A stretch of 64,000 bases of DNA from Symbiodinium natans (GCA_905221605.1 CAJNDS010000114.1:53501-117500), one strand, 5' to 3'; shown: positions 1 to 48,296, numbered from the stretch's first letter. Numbers and translations are program-made. The notes: generated by a model not told the origin, from the sequence alone.

Positions 1-640
1 TGGCAACGCCCTGAAATCCCAAAACTAGACCCTAAACCCTAGACCCTAAACCCTAAACCCTGAAAATCCTATACATGCCTGAGCCCTAGTTGTAGCAGGA
101 GTCCACAACAGTTGGCTGGGCTTCTGTAGGCTTGAGAGGAGGGACTCAGGATTGCGCAGCTTAGGGCACCTTAGGAGATCGGGGCTGCAAGTGTCCCAGG
201 AATTGGGGCCCCAAACCATGAAAACCCTAGACCCGAAACCTCAAACCCCAAAACCCCAAGCCCTAAACCTTAACTCCCCCCTCCCCAACCCTATGGGCTC
301 CAAGTATATAAATAATACCTACATTGGGGTCTAAAGTCTGTAAATCGTACCTACTTTGGGCTATTTGGAGCCTTAGGGCAAGCCTCCAAACCCCAGGCAA
401 CAACTTTTGCGGGGGGCTGGGGGGCCGCTCCTTCGGCTCCCCTGCGCTAACGGGCATCCTTAACGACTCTTGTACTGCTATGCTATGATAGTATGATATT
501 ACCCTATTCCGATATGAGTTATGTAAGAATAGTAGGATATTGGGATATCATGATGTTGCGATCTTGTGATCTTGTCACATTGTGACATTGTGATATCGTT
601 TTTACTGTGAGATTATGATGTTCTGCCCTGGCCCACTTTG
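1..640. other. Left-edge non-coding stretch (telomere-like degenerate repeats, AT-rich patch)
   Basis: Holds degenerate CCCTAAA runs (20-65 and 225-275), one copy of a small palindromic element (about 295-374) and an AT-rich low-complexity patch (about 480-615) made of drifting ATGAT/TTGTGAT words. The remaining 3' exons of the dihydrouridine synthase gene should lie here or beyond the edge; I could not recognise one. Confidence 0.5.
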
Positions 641-643
641 GGC

Positions 644-667
644 CTTCTCCAACAAGAAGGCGCCCAG
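644..667 (-). CDS. Dus exon: LGAFLLEK segment
   Basis: After an AG at 668-669 the frame reads LGAFLLEK and ends before a GC donor (643-642). In Dus1 proteins a YGAFL segment follows the GCPQ motif. The connecting residues (GHY/GGY) are not accounted for, so a micro-exon may be missing. Confidence 0.5.
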
Positions 668-3600
668 CTGACAGCCTGAGTCTGGTTCACGGGTTGCACG
701 GCGAAGAAGGTTTTAGGGTTTAGGGCTTGGGGTTTAGGTTTCGGGTTTGAGGTTTAGGGTTGAGGGTTGAGGGTTTGGGGTTTTGGGTGTGTGTCAGCGT
801 TCGTGCGGTGTTTGTGCACGCCCCTTCATTTTTGACTTGGGGGCGGGGTTTTAGGGTCCTGGCCCCCTAAACTGTACTGAACTTGGAACCCTGTGTATCT
901 TAGGAATTACAGTACCCAAATGTTCAAAATTATTTCCAAGGATACCTAAGAAAACCCCGAACATCCCTAACAACAGGGTCACTCTCCCTGGTTACTTGAA
1001 AGGGCCCTGGGGCACTCACTATATCCGCCCAAAAGGGCACTAAAAACCACACGCTAACCTTGGCAACCCTAAACCCTTAACCCCAAACCCGAAACCCTAA
1101 ACCCTAAAACCCTCAACAGGCGGTTTAGGACCCCCTAGGGTTGCGAGTTGCTGTGCGCCGACAAAGTGACAAAGGGCCCAGTCTTGTGCCCTGACACAAG
1201 GGTCGGAATAAGTACTGATGGTACTCCCTTAGGGTTCCGTTCTAATTATGCTACAATAAGCCCCAAAACCCTTTTCTAATTATTCAGGCCGCGATATAAG
1301 CCCTAAACCCTAAACCCTAAACAAGGCCCTTGTATTACATGGCCTGGCCTTTCTGAGTTCGGCACGCTCTGCAAACCACTGCGGGCAGCCCAGATTCAGG
1401 CAAACACCATCACCTTTCCGGATGGGCACACAACAACTGCAAGACGCATGGCAGGCAAAGCCAACGTGTTGGGCTTCAAGTGACAGGGCCCCCTTATCGA
1501 GCGTTGATAAGAATCCCCTTTGTAAAATGGAAACCCCGGACAAGGACCCTAAACCCTAAACTCTAAACCCTAAACCCTAAACCCTAAACCCTAAACCCTA
1601 AACCCTAAACCCTAAACCCTAAACCCTAAACCCTAAACCCTAACCCTAAACCCTAGACCCTAAACCCTAAACCCTAGCCCCTAAACCCTAAACCCTAAAC
1701 CCTAGCCCCCAGGTAACTCTGGACCCGAGAAGCCACACAAGGCCAGTGGCAGAACGGTGCCACGGTCTTCGCAGCAGCCGCGAGTTCCTCCCAAGGTTTC
1801 GCTTGACGTCGAGTAGTTATGGCCTCTATCCCTAAACCCTAAACCCTAACCCTAAACCCTAAACCCTAAACCCAAACCCCTCAAATTTCGCCAAGCTATC
1901 GCTTTGAAAGGCTCGCCTAACCAGTCCCAAACCGTCCAAGGAAGAACCCCGTGGAGTCCTCTGGGCTATTCGAGGCCAGCTGTACTATCAGCGGCCGGTC
2001 CTGCTTCTTCAGGTTTTAGGGTTCAGGGTTTTAGGGTTTTAGGGTTTTGGGGTTTTGGGGTTTTAGGGCTTTAGGGTTTTAGGGTTTTTGGGTCAACGTC
2101 AATCAACTTTCATCAACGCCAAGTCCGGGATTCTACATAATCTTACTTGGCTTGCATGAATGTTCAGTAGTTGGGCTGATTTTTCGAATCAACTGAGAAC
2201 ACTCACCCATGTTTCATCAGTTATATTTCCCTCACTTCAATACATATTATATCTATATAATATATATATATATGTCTGTTTCGTCCTTTGCTATTAACTA
2301 AGTTCACTCAAAGGAAATTAGCTGCAGCCCTTTTAAACAGTTTCGTGCGGGAGCTTTCATGATTGCTGATTAATCAGTGTCCAACAAAAATGAACTTCCA
2401 ATGAACGTTAAGTTTAAATGAGTCACAAGTGGTTGTTTCTTGCTTCATGAACTTTTGATGAGTTTTCTGAAGTTCAAGTAGTCCTGAATAAGCATAGTGA
2501 AGTGACTAAACTTCACTAATTTTGTTAACTACGCGTGGTTAAATATCAACGATTTTGTTTGCTTGACATAACTTTCATCCTTCGCCATCAAGTTTAACGA
2601 GTTCTGATTGGTTCCAAGTACTTTCTGCCATTTGCATGTAGGCAATCTGAATGCTTTTGGAAATCTTCAGATACAAAGTTGGTCAAGAGTATATAACTAC
2701 TGTAAACTACGCTGAACTAATCTTCATCTATTCTGGGCCTTTTTTGCAACTCTAACTAGTACTATCAAAAGTACAGTCGTGCTACTCACACTTCATCCAT
2801 TTGAAGCACTGCTAACTAACTCACCTTAGCTAACTTTAGCCAGCTTAGCCAAAGTTTTTCATCAGTTTTGATCAGTTTAAGCCTGAGCTTAGGGTTGGGC
2901 TGGCTGCTTCCCTTTGGGGGTTGTGAGTTTATGCGCAGCCCCATGGCAAACACAGAGGCCCTGCTTAAATCATAATAAGTCTTGGGATTTTGTTTTTTCT
3001 TTGTCGGGCCGGGGGGGGGGGGGGGACTTGTCGTACTTTGAAGCAGGGCTCGCCCCCCCCCCCCCCCACCCTCCCCACTTTCCCCCCACCGATCGGCAAC
3101 TGCATGATCAGTTCTCGACATGGTCGCTTTCTGATCCCCATGAAACTACGGGCCCCATGTGTCTAGGCTGCCCCTCCCAGAAGCATGATGTAGGGAAATC
3201 GCATAACTCCTAATGTCTCAGATCCCACAAAAGCCCTCAGAGTCGAGCTCCTCGTCCGATTCGATCAGAAAATGCTGTCGCAGCATTCCATCCGAGGCGT
3301 CCTCCCGGCTCCGGAATAGGTTTAGGGTTTGTCACCAGGGGCTCAGGAACTCCAAAAGGGGGCCAACATGTGAGAACTGACCACCTGGGCCGTGGGGTCC
3401 CTAAACCCTAAACCCTAAACCCTAAACCCTAAACCCTAAACCCTAAACCCTAAACCCTAAACCCTAAACGCTACCTCATGAGCCACCCCCCCAAAGCCAC
3501 CAGCCCAAACGGCCTGCAGTACTTTGCTGCAGTACAACATCGGGGAGTAGCACAGCCTGAGTTCCGCGGGCTGACGGCTTAGGGTTTAGGGTTTAGGGTT

Positions 3601-4591
3601 TAGGGTTTAGGGTTTAGGGTTTAGGGTTCGGGGTTTCGGGTTTAGTGTTTAGGCTTGATGACTTGCGCAGGCAGCATTGTGCGCTTTCGGGGACATGCCC
3701 AAGAGTCTTGCCTGATAGTGCAGGGGAGTTTTCTTCAACAAGGCGCAATGCACGCGGAACGAGGATGGCCCCTTACAAACCCTCTGAAAGACATTCCCGA
3801 AGATGATCCTGCTAAGCCCAATAAGGGAAAAAGACAAAATGTCCCCAAGGGCCTACTTAGGGAATGATGAGCAGCACTGCGCACCAGGAGTTGGTTTTTG
3901 TTCCTGTCGGTTCAACTTTGGGCATCAGGGCGTGGGATTTGAGCGGCCTCAACCATCACCGCGAGGCCAGCTAAGTCAATGCCCAAGCCTTGCACCAGAC
4001 AGCCTGGAGCCGAACTCCATGCCCCAGCTTACTTTTCTCTCATCGAACTGAGCATGCCTTAGACCTCTCCTGGCTCCTGCCTGACCCAGGCGGGTGGCCG
4101 CACAGCCCCCGCGTTCAGGCGCCGCACGAGCAAGCGGAATGGCAACTCAGAGCCATTGACCTGAGGTTGGTCCAACACGAGTAACCCCCCAAGTTGAGAT
4201 ACCAGGCTCGAATAAGTTTCATCATGTCTGCAGAGTGACTGTGACCTCACAGATACATACACCCTCCCATCAACCATGAGTCAAAGTCTTGATCGTCCAT
4301 TTCATGCAGTCGTCCAGACCAGAATACGAAATTTGAGCGTTGCATGTAGAGTTCAGACTGAACCTGTCTGCATTCTGCCCACTCTGGGAAAACTGGCTCG
4401 TGTCTCTGATGCCATGAACCGAACAGAAGCCTCCTGCGTGTTGAAGGCCATGGAGCCATAGGAGCCAGCACGTAGCGCGCGCCTCCAAGCTGACTTCGCC
4501 AGATCTGCCAGCCGCGACCACGGCCCTCGGATTCGAGTCGGACGTCTGAGCTGTTGTTTAGAACGGTGTCTTGAGTCTTTGAAGCCTTCAA
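644..4591 (-). CDS. tRNA-dihydrouridine synthase, Dus1 type (multi-exon, 3' end beyond the window)
   Basis: Reduces uridine to dihydrouridine in the tRNA D-loop using FMN and NADPH. Eight minus-strand exons read in order give the hallmarks of the Dus1 family: RYVLAPM, then VNGSELPFRLLVRR, LCYSPMLYCSKVLQ, DRPLIVQLASNSPE, a helix with ELAAAAKTVAPFCD, LNLGCPQWFAER (the GCPQ cysteine is the family's catalytic Cys), and LGAFLLEK. Motif order and spacing follow eukaryotic Dus1. Junctions are GC-AG or GA-AG, and frames are restored on joining for most of them. The exons for the lysine/arginine (KxR) and HGR motifs are missing and should lie to the left. The start codon is not identified: the first exon's frame is open to 4591 but has no ATG there. 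It lies downstream of gene A on the same strand. The family is clear; a few borders, and the link between the last two exons, are uncertain. Confidence 0.8.
894..952. repeat. Short palindromic element, CTTAGGAATTACAG family, copy 1
   Basis: Ends TCTTAGG / CCTAAGA are inverted copies; the core contains ATTACAGTACCCAAA and a short AT-rich loop. Related copies at 11053-11098 and 11736-11789. Confidence 0.55.
1364..1413 (-). CDS. Dus exon: catalytic LNLGCPQ motif
   Basis: AG acceptor at 1414-1415; the 50-base exon reads (F)CDGVCLNLGCPQWFAER and stops before a GC donor at 1363-1362. LNLGCPQ is the diagnostic Dus sequence carrying the catalytic cysteine. Joining to the previous exon restores FCD in frame, as in Dus1. 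Confidence 0.85.
1553..1706. repeat. Interstitial telomere-type array (CCCTAAA)n, about 20 units
   Basis: Nearly perfect CCCTAAA repeats with a few CCCTAGA/CCCTAGC variants, lying in the intron between two Dus exons. Confidence 0.95.
1751..1787 (-). CDS. Dus exon: ELAAAAKTVAPFC helix
   Basis: Acceptor AG at 1788-1789; reads ELAAAAKTVAPF plus one base before a GC donor (1750-1749). This is the helix after the NxPE motif. The upstream junction is GA-AG and gives SPEELAAAA in frame. Confidence 0.8.
1959..2000 (-). CDS. Dus exon: DRPLIVQLASNSPE
   Basis: A 42-base exon between AG at 2001-2002 and a GA donor at 1958-1957. DRPLIVQ followed by N-x-PE is a strongly conserved Dus1 block. Confidence 0.85.
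2095..2830. other. AT-rich, telomere-free island inside a Dus intron
   Basis: About 730 bp free of telomere repeats and clearly AT-richer than its surroundings, with an AT dinucleotide run near 2245-2275. It is made of drifting copies of words like AACTTCATCAA and its complement. No gene recognised; it may be an old decayed repeat array. Confidence 0.6.
3019..3075. repeat. Poly-G then poly-C homopolymer pair
   Basis: Runs of about 14 G near 3011 and about 15 C near 3053 within one intron of the Dus gene; the apparent ORFs across it are low-complexity artefacts. Confidence 0.8.
3239..3301 (-). CDS. Dus exon: acidic segment between CYSPML and DRPL
   Basis: After AG at 3302-3303 the frame reads DASDGMLRQHFL then IESDEELDS, ending before a GA donor at 3238-3237. 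Position and acidic character suit the variable region that precedes DRPLIVQ in Dus1. The end border is less certain. Confidence 0.6.
3400..3470. repeat. Telomere-type array (CCCTAAA)n
   Basis: About 10 units; followed by a Dus exon and then an array in opposite orientation (3580-3645). Confidence 0.95.
3514..3556 (-). CDS. Dus exon: LCYSPMLYCSKVLQ
   Basis: Acceptor AG at 3557-3558, GC donor at 3513-3512. LCY(S/T)PML is the second conserved Dus1 block. The exon is flanked on both sides by telomere-type arrays pointing away from each other. Confidence 0.85.
3580..3645. repeat. Telomere-type array (TTTAGGG)n
   Basis: About 9 units, opposite orientation to the array at 3400. Confidence 0.95.
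3778..3860. repeat. Dispersed element, CTCTGAAAGATATTCC family, copy 1
   Basis: About 80 bp; related copies at 11889-11978, 12216-12272 (partial), 25257-25386 (split by a telomere array) and 28938-28992 (partial). Ends in GGGCCTACCTAGG. Confidence 0.65.
4109..4160 (-). CDS. Dus exon: VNGSELPFRLLVRR
   Basis: Acceptor AG at 4161-4162; reads VNGSELPFRLLVRR then LNAG. SELPFRLL(V/C)RR is the N-terminal FMN-site block of Dus1. The 3' border lies in a G run and is approximate. Confidence 0.8.
4457..4591 (-). CDS. Dus first recognised exon ending in RYVLAPM
   Basis: The frame is open from 4591 and ends ARYVLAPM before a GC donor (4456-4455). APM|VNGSELPFR joins in frame with the next exon. An AG at 4490-4491 could be the true acceptor, so only the last 33 bases are firm. 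No ATG seen. Confidence 0.65.
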
Positions 4592-4624
4592 CTCTAAACC
4601 CTGAAAAGGCTCCCTAAAAGCCTT

Positions 4625-4742
4625 GAACTTCCAACCCTAAACCCTAAACCCTAAAGGCCCTAAAGGCCCTAAACCCTAAACCCTAAAGGCCCTAAACCCT
4701 AAACCCTAAACCCTAAACCCTAAACCCTAAACCCTAAACCCA
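4625..4742. repeat. Telomere-type array (CCCTAAA)n with AAAGGCC interruptions
   Basis: CCCTAAA units interrupted several times by the same AAAGGCC variant, as if a variant block had been duplicated. Confidence 0.9.
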
Positions 4743-5103
4743 AAAAACCCATCGACTCCAGAGCCTCAACCTTCGAAGGTGCAACCCAAAGAGAAAGCGG
4801 CGAGGATCCCAACTTCAGAGGGTGGGCATTCCTTTTTTCAACTGGGTCTCTGAAGACTGGGGTTTAGGGTTTAGGGTTTAGGGTTTAGGCTTTGGGGTTT
4901 AGGGTTTAGGGTTTCGGGTGCTGCAGAAACTTATGCTAATTTCAAGGGCCTGGGGTTGAGGATGATAGCGCACGGTATGATAGAGTTTCGACCCGAAGTC
5001 ATCGGATCGAGTTTGAGGGATGCATCGGCTAAAAGTACAGCAAGACATCGCTTAAAGCGTGGCAACTCTCCAGTTCGAGTTCAGGCCTCAGACTGAGCTG
5101 AAG

Positions 5104-5222
5104 GGTTTAGGGTTTAGGGTTTAGGGTTTCGGGTTAAGGGGTAAACCCTAAACCCTAAACCCTAAACCCTAAACCCTAAACCCTAAACCCTATAAACCCT
5201 AAACCCTAAACCCTAAACCCTT
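5104..5222. repeat. Head-to-head telomere arrays (TTTAGGG)3 then (CCCTAAA)9
   Basis: Two opposite telomere arrays are separated by only about 15 bp, forming a potential G-rich hairpin. Confidence 0.9.
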
Positions 5223-5403
5223 CAGAATCTCACAGAACCTCTCAGAGCCCCAGCCTTGGCAGGCTCCCGGTTGTCCCAGTGCTGCCAAAAGCCGCGCCTC
5301 CGGGATCGTAGGGCCGTAGGGGTTGGGGTTTGCTGGGTTCAGGGTTTAGGGTGCTAAACCCTAAACCCTAAACCCGAAACTCTCTCTATCATATAATAAT
5401 TTA

Positions 5404-5740
5404 AACCTTAATGGGGAACGTGGCCATTGGCAAAAAAACCGTGGCCATTGGCAAAAAAACCGTGGCCATTGGCAAAAAAACCGTGGCCATTGGCAAAAAA
5501 GCCGTGGCCATTGGCAAATTCGCCAATGGCCACGGGAAAGTTGCCAATGGCCACGGCTTTTTTGCATTAAGGTTGGTCGCCAAAATGGGTTTTTCAAACC
5601 CAATTCGCACAAAATGCCCCCCAACCTTAATGGGGAACGTGGCCATTGGCAAAAAAGCCGTGGGCATTGGCAACTTTTCGGGCTTTTTGCCAATGGCCAC
5701 GGCTTTTTTGACAATGGCCACGTTCCCATTAAGGTTGGGC
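5404..5740. mobile_element. Hairpin element built from GTGGCCATTGGCAAAA units
   Basis: Bounded by inverted ends AACCTTAATGGG / CCCATTAAGGTT. Inside, the unit GTGGCCATTGGCAAAAA occurs five times in direct tandem near the left end and then in inverted orientation, with an internal copy of the terminal sequence near 5624. No protein coding; looks like a non-autonomous foldback element. The long ORFs here only reflect the repeat. Confidence 0.75.
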
Positions 5741-5744
5741 AGGC

Positions 5745-5880
5745 ACCACCCCACCCCCCCCCACCCCCCCCCCCCCCCCCCACCCCCCCCCACCCCCCCC
5801 CGCCACCCCCCCCACCCCCCCCCCCCCCCCCCACCCCCCCCCGCACCCCCCCCCCCCCCCCCACCCCACCCCCCCCCCAC
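5745..5880. repeat. C-rich low-complexity tract (poly-C with A every 8-10 bases)
   Basis: About 135 bp almost entirely of C with sparse A, giving proline/histidine or glycine ORFs that should be ignored. Confidence 0.95.
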
Positions 5881-6079
5881 TCCGAGAACGAACGCAAGCA
5901 GAACGAAGACGAGCAGAGAAATACGAGCAGAGAGAGAACGAATACGGGTAGTTGGTTCTAGGGTGGGTTGGGGATTGGCTCGAACTGGAATGGTTCGAGG
6001 GTGGGGTGGGGGAAAACAAAACATGAGGTTAACAAAATTAGATTTTTTTATCAATCCGGACCAACACTTTTGGTTCTAC

Positions 6080-6640
6080 CTTCGGTCTGGGGAAAGCAAG
6101 CGCGAAGACAAGGGACATGCGACAAAGCCGACGAGCACGAAGGGAGGGGACATACGACAAACCCTAAGAGCGCGAGGGGAAGGGACATGCGACGAATCTG
6201 TAGACCTTTCATCAAACCATGCGAGCACGAAGGGAGGGGACATACGACAAACCCTACGAGCACGAAGGGAGGCATACGACAAACCCTAAGAGCACGAAGG
6301 AAGAGGGCGTACGACAAACCTGTAGACCTCTCGTCAAACCCTACGAGCACGAAGGGAGGGGACATACGACAAACCTCTAAAATAAACCCGTACATTTCTC
6401 AATGTTTTGGGATTCTCTGCAAGCAGACGAAGAGGGACATACGACAAAGCCGACGAGCAAGAAGGGAGGCGACATACGACAAAATCTAAGAGCACGAAGG
6501 GAGGGGACGTACGACAAACCTGTAGACCTCTCATCAAACCCTACGAGCATGAAGGGAGGGACATACGACAAACCCTACGAGCACGAAGAGAGGGGGCATA
6601 CGACAAACCTCTCGGCCTCTCATCAAACCCTACGAGCAGG
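6080..6640. repeat. Minisatellite, about 35-40 bp unit (ACATACGACAAACC..GAGCACGAAGGGAGG)
   Basis: About 14 imperfect units of CATACGACAAACCCTA followed by GAGCACGAAGGGAGGG. A spacer with AATGTTTTGGGATTCTCTG at 6398-6417 recurs at 7215-7233, outside the array. Confidence 0.9.
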
Positions 6641-6764
6641 AGCCAACATGAGGCGAGGTCACCGGGGCACTAATTGGAAAGCAACCATGTGGAAGCCAGG
6701 CAGCTTAAAGGCTTAAAGTGTGCCAAACACAACCAACAAGACGGCCAAAAATAGGCAGGGTCAT

Positions 6765-7160
6765 CGGGGAAAACGAACACGAGCAAAGTGTATATCAGCA
6801 GAAAGAGAACGAACACGAGCAGACTGACATCGAGCAGGGAGAGAACGAATACGAGCAGAATGAATACGAGCAGAAAGAGAATGAGTACGAGCAGACTGAA
6901 ATCGAGCAGCGAGAGAGAACGAATACGAACAGAATGAATACGAGAAGAAAAACAACGAAAACGAGCGGACTGAAATCGAGCAGCGAGCAGAGAGAGAACG
7001 AATACGAGCAGAATGAATACGAGCAGAACGAGAACGAACACGAGACGAGCAGATCAGAAAAAGAACGAATACGAGCAGAATGAATACGAGCAGAAAGAAA
7101 CGCATACGAGCAGAATGGAAACCAAGAAGAATGACAAAGAACACGAGCAGAATGAATAAA
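6765..7160. repeat. Minisatellite of GAATACGAGCAGA-type units
   Basis: About 12-24 bp units (ACGAATACGAGCAGA variants) run for about 400 bp. A shorter related patch lies at 5885-5950, left of the other minisatellite, so the two arrays are interleaved. Confidence 0.9.
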
Positions 7161-7867
7161 TGAGGTTGGAGGACAGGGCTTGCTGAGGAAAAATTTGAAC
7201 TTTATATTTCTTAATGTTTTGGGATTCTCTGGGTGGGTGGGTTTTTTTCTAGAGTCCAGACAGCGGCTCTACTAGAGATTGCTCGACCCAGAGCTGCTGA
7301 ACCCTAAACCCTAAACGCTGTAGATGCAGAAAGCTTAGGGTTCAGGGGTACTTGGGCAGCGGGTTTCAGGTTCAGGGTTGAGCATATGGGGTTTCTAGGG
7401 TTTGGGTCAGGAATTGGGCCGCTTTCCCCTACAATCCTACAAACACCGTCTCTAAAGTTCAAAAAAGCAAAAAGAAACACTGAACCCTAAACCCTGAATT
7501 CAAAGCCTCTTGACAACCCTCATGGCTCTGCTGATAGAAAAATGCATGACGTGCGCGACCCGACCAAAATATTTGTGACCCCCCAGCCAACCCCAAGTCT
7601 AAACAAGCCCTAAACCGTGTTGAGCCGAAAGACACACGGATATGCAGGCCGCCTGTAGAGCAGCAGCGGCACCAGCGCTGCCAGCAAAAGGGCAAACGAC
7701 ACCCACTCCCATGGCAAAAGGTTCTCTAGGATCATTCCACATGGGCTATCCGTCATCCGGAGGCCAGTGTTCCGCTACAGTGTTCATTGGTGAGTAGTGC
7801 TAGTTTTGACGCTTGGCGGCTTCTCAATCTTGTAATCTGAGTCCACTCCCAGAAGCGGAGAAAAGGT

Positions 7868-7950
7868 TTGTGAGAGAGAGAGAGAGAAGAAGAGAGGCGA
7901 GAAAGAGAAGAGAGAGCGGAAAGACGAGGGAGAGAGAGGGAGAGAGCTCA
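7868..7950. repeat. Purine-rich GA tract
   Basis: GAGAGA/GAAGAGAG simple sequence of about 80 bp. Confidence 0.85.
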
Positions 7951-8126
7951 ACCCCTAACCCCCAAGCCCTAAGACACCCCAAGCAGTCTTTTGCTTCTCA
8001 AATGGCTACGAACATGTCCGGCCAGAATGTTCGGGAAAGTAGCCACTGCGGCAGCAGACTTGTGCATGCCTCGATTGTTGGGACCCAAGATTTCCGAAAA
8101 AAGGTGCAGATGAACGTTGAGGGTTT

Positions 8127-8192
8127 ATATAGGGTTTAGGGTTTGGGGTTTAGGGTTTAGGGTTTGGGGTTTAGGGTTTAGGGTTTAGGGTA
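8127..8192. repeat. Telomere-type array, mixed TTTAGGG and TTTGGGG
   Basis: About 9 units with interspersed TTTGGGG variants. Confidence 0.9.
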
Positions 8193-9714
8193 CAGCCCCC
8201 TCGCCACGCGGCAAATCTGTTTTGCTTGCTTGCACTGAAGCCCGAGAGTAGTTTTGCCCTGCCCATTTGGGTGGACCACGGCCGCGCCACAGCTGTTCGC
8301 TTACAGCTCCGAGATCGGTGCTGGAGCTGTAGGCCCGAGGAGTGTCGCAACTCGACAGCCTGATGAGATTTGTTAAGTCCTCATAGGGGTTTAGGGTTTA
8401 GGGTTTAGGGTCTAGGGTTTAGGGTCTAAAAAAAGCAGGGTAGATCGGCCACATGCTTGGCGTGGCGAATCGTGGCATGGTCTTCATCCTCAGCCTTTTT
8501 GCTAAGTACAGCGGGCCCCCTTGAGGGGCCTTTGCATGGGAAAGACACGGGTCATGCAACTTGCGCATTGGCTTAGGGCTTATAGGGCTTACCTGGGACT
8601 CGATCTTTGCCTACAGATTAGTAGTAACTACCCTTAACTAGTAGGAAACATGCATGAAACTGTAGTGAAGTCCCATGGCCTCGCATAGAATTAATTTGGG
8701 ACTGCAGCCCCGGTCATTGAAACCAAGACTTGTTTGGTCTCCAGGTGCTGCTCTGGTAAGAGCCTTCGACATCTTCCAGCCTTGCGTTTTGCAACTTCCT
8801 GCTTCACGTGCCTTGCGTGATTTGGCACCAACGAGTGAGACAGAATCAGGCATGTCTTTTGCCTGGGAGAACGGCCCCCCCGGACACAGGAGCTCCCTTC
8901 GCTTCTCGAGCTGAACCACAAGGCAAAATTGACAGCGTACAGTCAATGTATAAAGTCTTCCAGCCAAAGGTTGCTGCAGAATGCTGCAGTGCTGCAGGAC
9001 TTCCGGTGTTTCCTGGGCATTTCTGGGTGCAGATCTTCTGAACAGTCCCGAAATTCGAGGTTGCAATTTCAGGGATTAGAAAGCCGCCCCTACGGTCCAG
9101 AGCCAACTTCTCCACTCCCCTCCAATTTCGGGAATGCCCTGAGAACAGAGTGTGGAGATCAAGGGTCGCCGCACGACGGGTCGCCTGGCCGGCCCTTAAA
9201 ACCTGCTCCGTTGCCCGAGAGCAGTTCCGCACTGTGGGCGGAAGGCCGGGGGTCTCACTTCCCCCCCGAACACTGCTCTCCCTTCCATGGCAACTCTTCT
9301 TGGCTAAGAAGCAGGACTGTATGGCTTCGGACTGAACAAGTCCACTGCTTAGTTTCGTGCACACACTGCGGTAGCACCACCTGAATCCCCAAACCCCAAA
9401 CCCTAAACCCCAAACCCTAAACCCTAAACCCACACGATCAGCACCATACGTGCCAGGAGCAAAAAGTTTGGACCGAACAGTGCTGCGTGGACATTTTCCA
9501 TGCGCTTGGGCCGCTAAGGGCGAAGGGCAGGGGAAGAGCCAGGGCCTGCCCTGTGCCTCCCGTCTCCGGGGTTTAGGGTTTAGGGTTTAGGGTTTAGGGT
9601 TTCGGGTTTAGGGTTTAGGGTTTAGAAAGAAAGCAGGTCCCAGCCTTCCCCCTGAAAAGTTCTGGGCATCTGCTGCTCTGCTCAACCTGCAGGGCCAGCA
9701 AATCACCGAATGGC

Positions 9715-9812
9715 GGGGGAGTTTACGAAAATCGGGGACCCCCAAAAGAGTAGGATTCCTTTATCATGAGGACCCCAAAAAGGTACCACCGAATTTCGGA
9801 AGCCCCGACATG
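9715..9812. repeat. Palindromic element, TTTACGAAAAT family, copy 1
   Basis: About 100 bp with imperfect inverted ends (GTTTACGAAAAT.. / ..ATTTCGGAAGCCCC) and core GTAGGATTCC..GAGGACCCC. Other copies: 13076-13172, 18360-18437, 28345-28418, 40740-40828, 46695-46785, 48470-48556, 53008-53105, 56645-56735. Confidence 0.75.
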
Positions 9813-10300
9813 TGCTGCCTGGCTACAAGCATCCCATGGGGGCCCGCCACTAGAAGGCATGCAAACCTTCGATACTCAACACACTCGGCTTTCGGGTAGA
9901 TGCTAGTAGGGGCCAATGTTGCGCACACTGTCAACTCACAATGAAGTCCACCGTGAGCTCGAGGGACGGCAGGGACATGAACTCTGGGCAGTATTGGGTA
10001 GGACGGTATGGCACGGGAAGACGCAAACTAAGGTGCGCAGCCACATCGCCACATTGACGAGTGGATTCGGCCCGTCACCTTTCACCCTGAAACTACCCAT
10101 GATGAAGAAGCTTCTCTAACCACAGATCTAATCAGGCAATGGTCTAATAATCTGAGGCGTTTGCGAAATTAGGGGTGTTTGGACTATAAGAGAATCCGAC
10201 TACTTGGGGGTTTTTTATTTCCCTAAACCCTAAACCCTAAACTCTAAACCCTAAACCCCCATATACGCAGACAAGACTATCGCCCGTCGACCCGGCCTCA

Positions 10301-47940
<37,640 letters not shown>

Positions 47941-48144
47941 CTTTCAAGGTACCCCTATTCTTGCAAAAACCCCGAGTGAACTTGCGGTTTGCTTCAGGAC
48001 AAAGGTGGGTGGAATTTATCGGCAGTGGCATCAAGCACATGGCATCCCGCGACAGGCTTGCAGCAACCCCCCCCAAAAGCGACCTTTCTTGGAGTCAAGC
48101 GACCCTAAACCCTAAACCCTAAACCCTAAACCCTAAACCCTAAT

Positions 48145-48262
48145 CCTGCTGGGCTCCTGACCGCTTGGGCTTCTGCCGAGACATCTGGAGGCAGATGCAG
48201 CTCCTCGAAGACGTTCTCTACCACGGTCTGGCACGCGCTCATTCGGAGCTTTGGGAAGGTAC
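48145..48262 (-). other. Possible gene A 5' exon (unverified)
   Basis: Minus frame open with MSACQTVVENVFEELHLPP. The plus frame (IWRQMQLLEDVLYHGLARAH) is just as plausible, so the call is weak. Confidence 0.25.
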
Positions 48263-48296
48263 CGCCTCATACCGAAAACCTAGCCACGCCAAGCCG

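Larger units (their letters stand above)
4592..10300. other. Region between gene A stop and gene C: no recognised gene
   Basis: About 5.7 kb holding telomere arrays, a hairpin element, two minisatellites, purine-rich DNA and several open frames (for example minus 8638-9066 and plus 9916-10119). None resembles a family I know. The 5' exons of the Dus gene and the 3' UTR of gene A should lie here. Open frames of this length arise by chance in this DNA, so none is called. Confidence 0.5.

Noticed and set aside
4270-4591. Full 114-codon minus ORF as a single exon
   Set aside because: Only the part ending ARYVLAPM joins the Dus motif series; the remainder after the GC donor is intron.
5361-6054. 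ORFs of 178-292 codons on both strands
   Set aside because: They translate a hairpin element, a C-tract and minisatellites; composition is Pro/Gly/His low complexity.
6080-6640. Regularly spaced repeats as a CRISPR array
   Set aside because: Units are contiguous and imperfect with no unique spacers, in a eukaryotic context.
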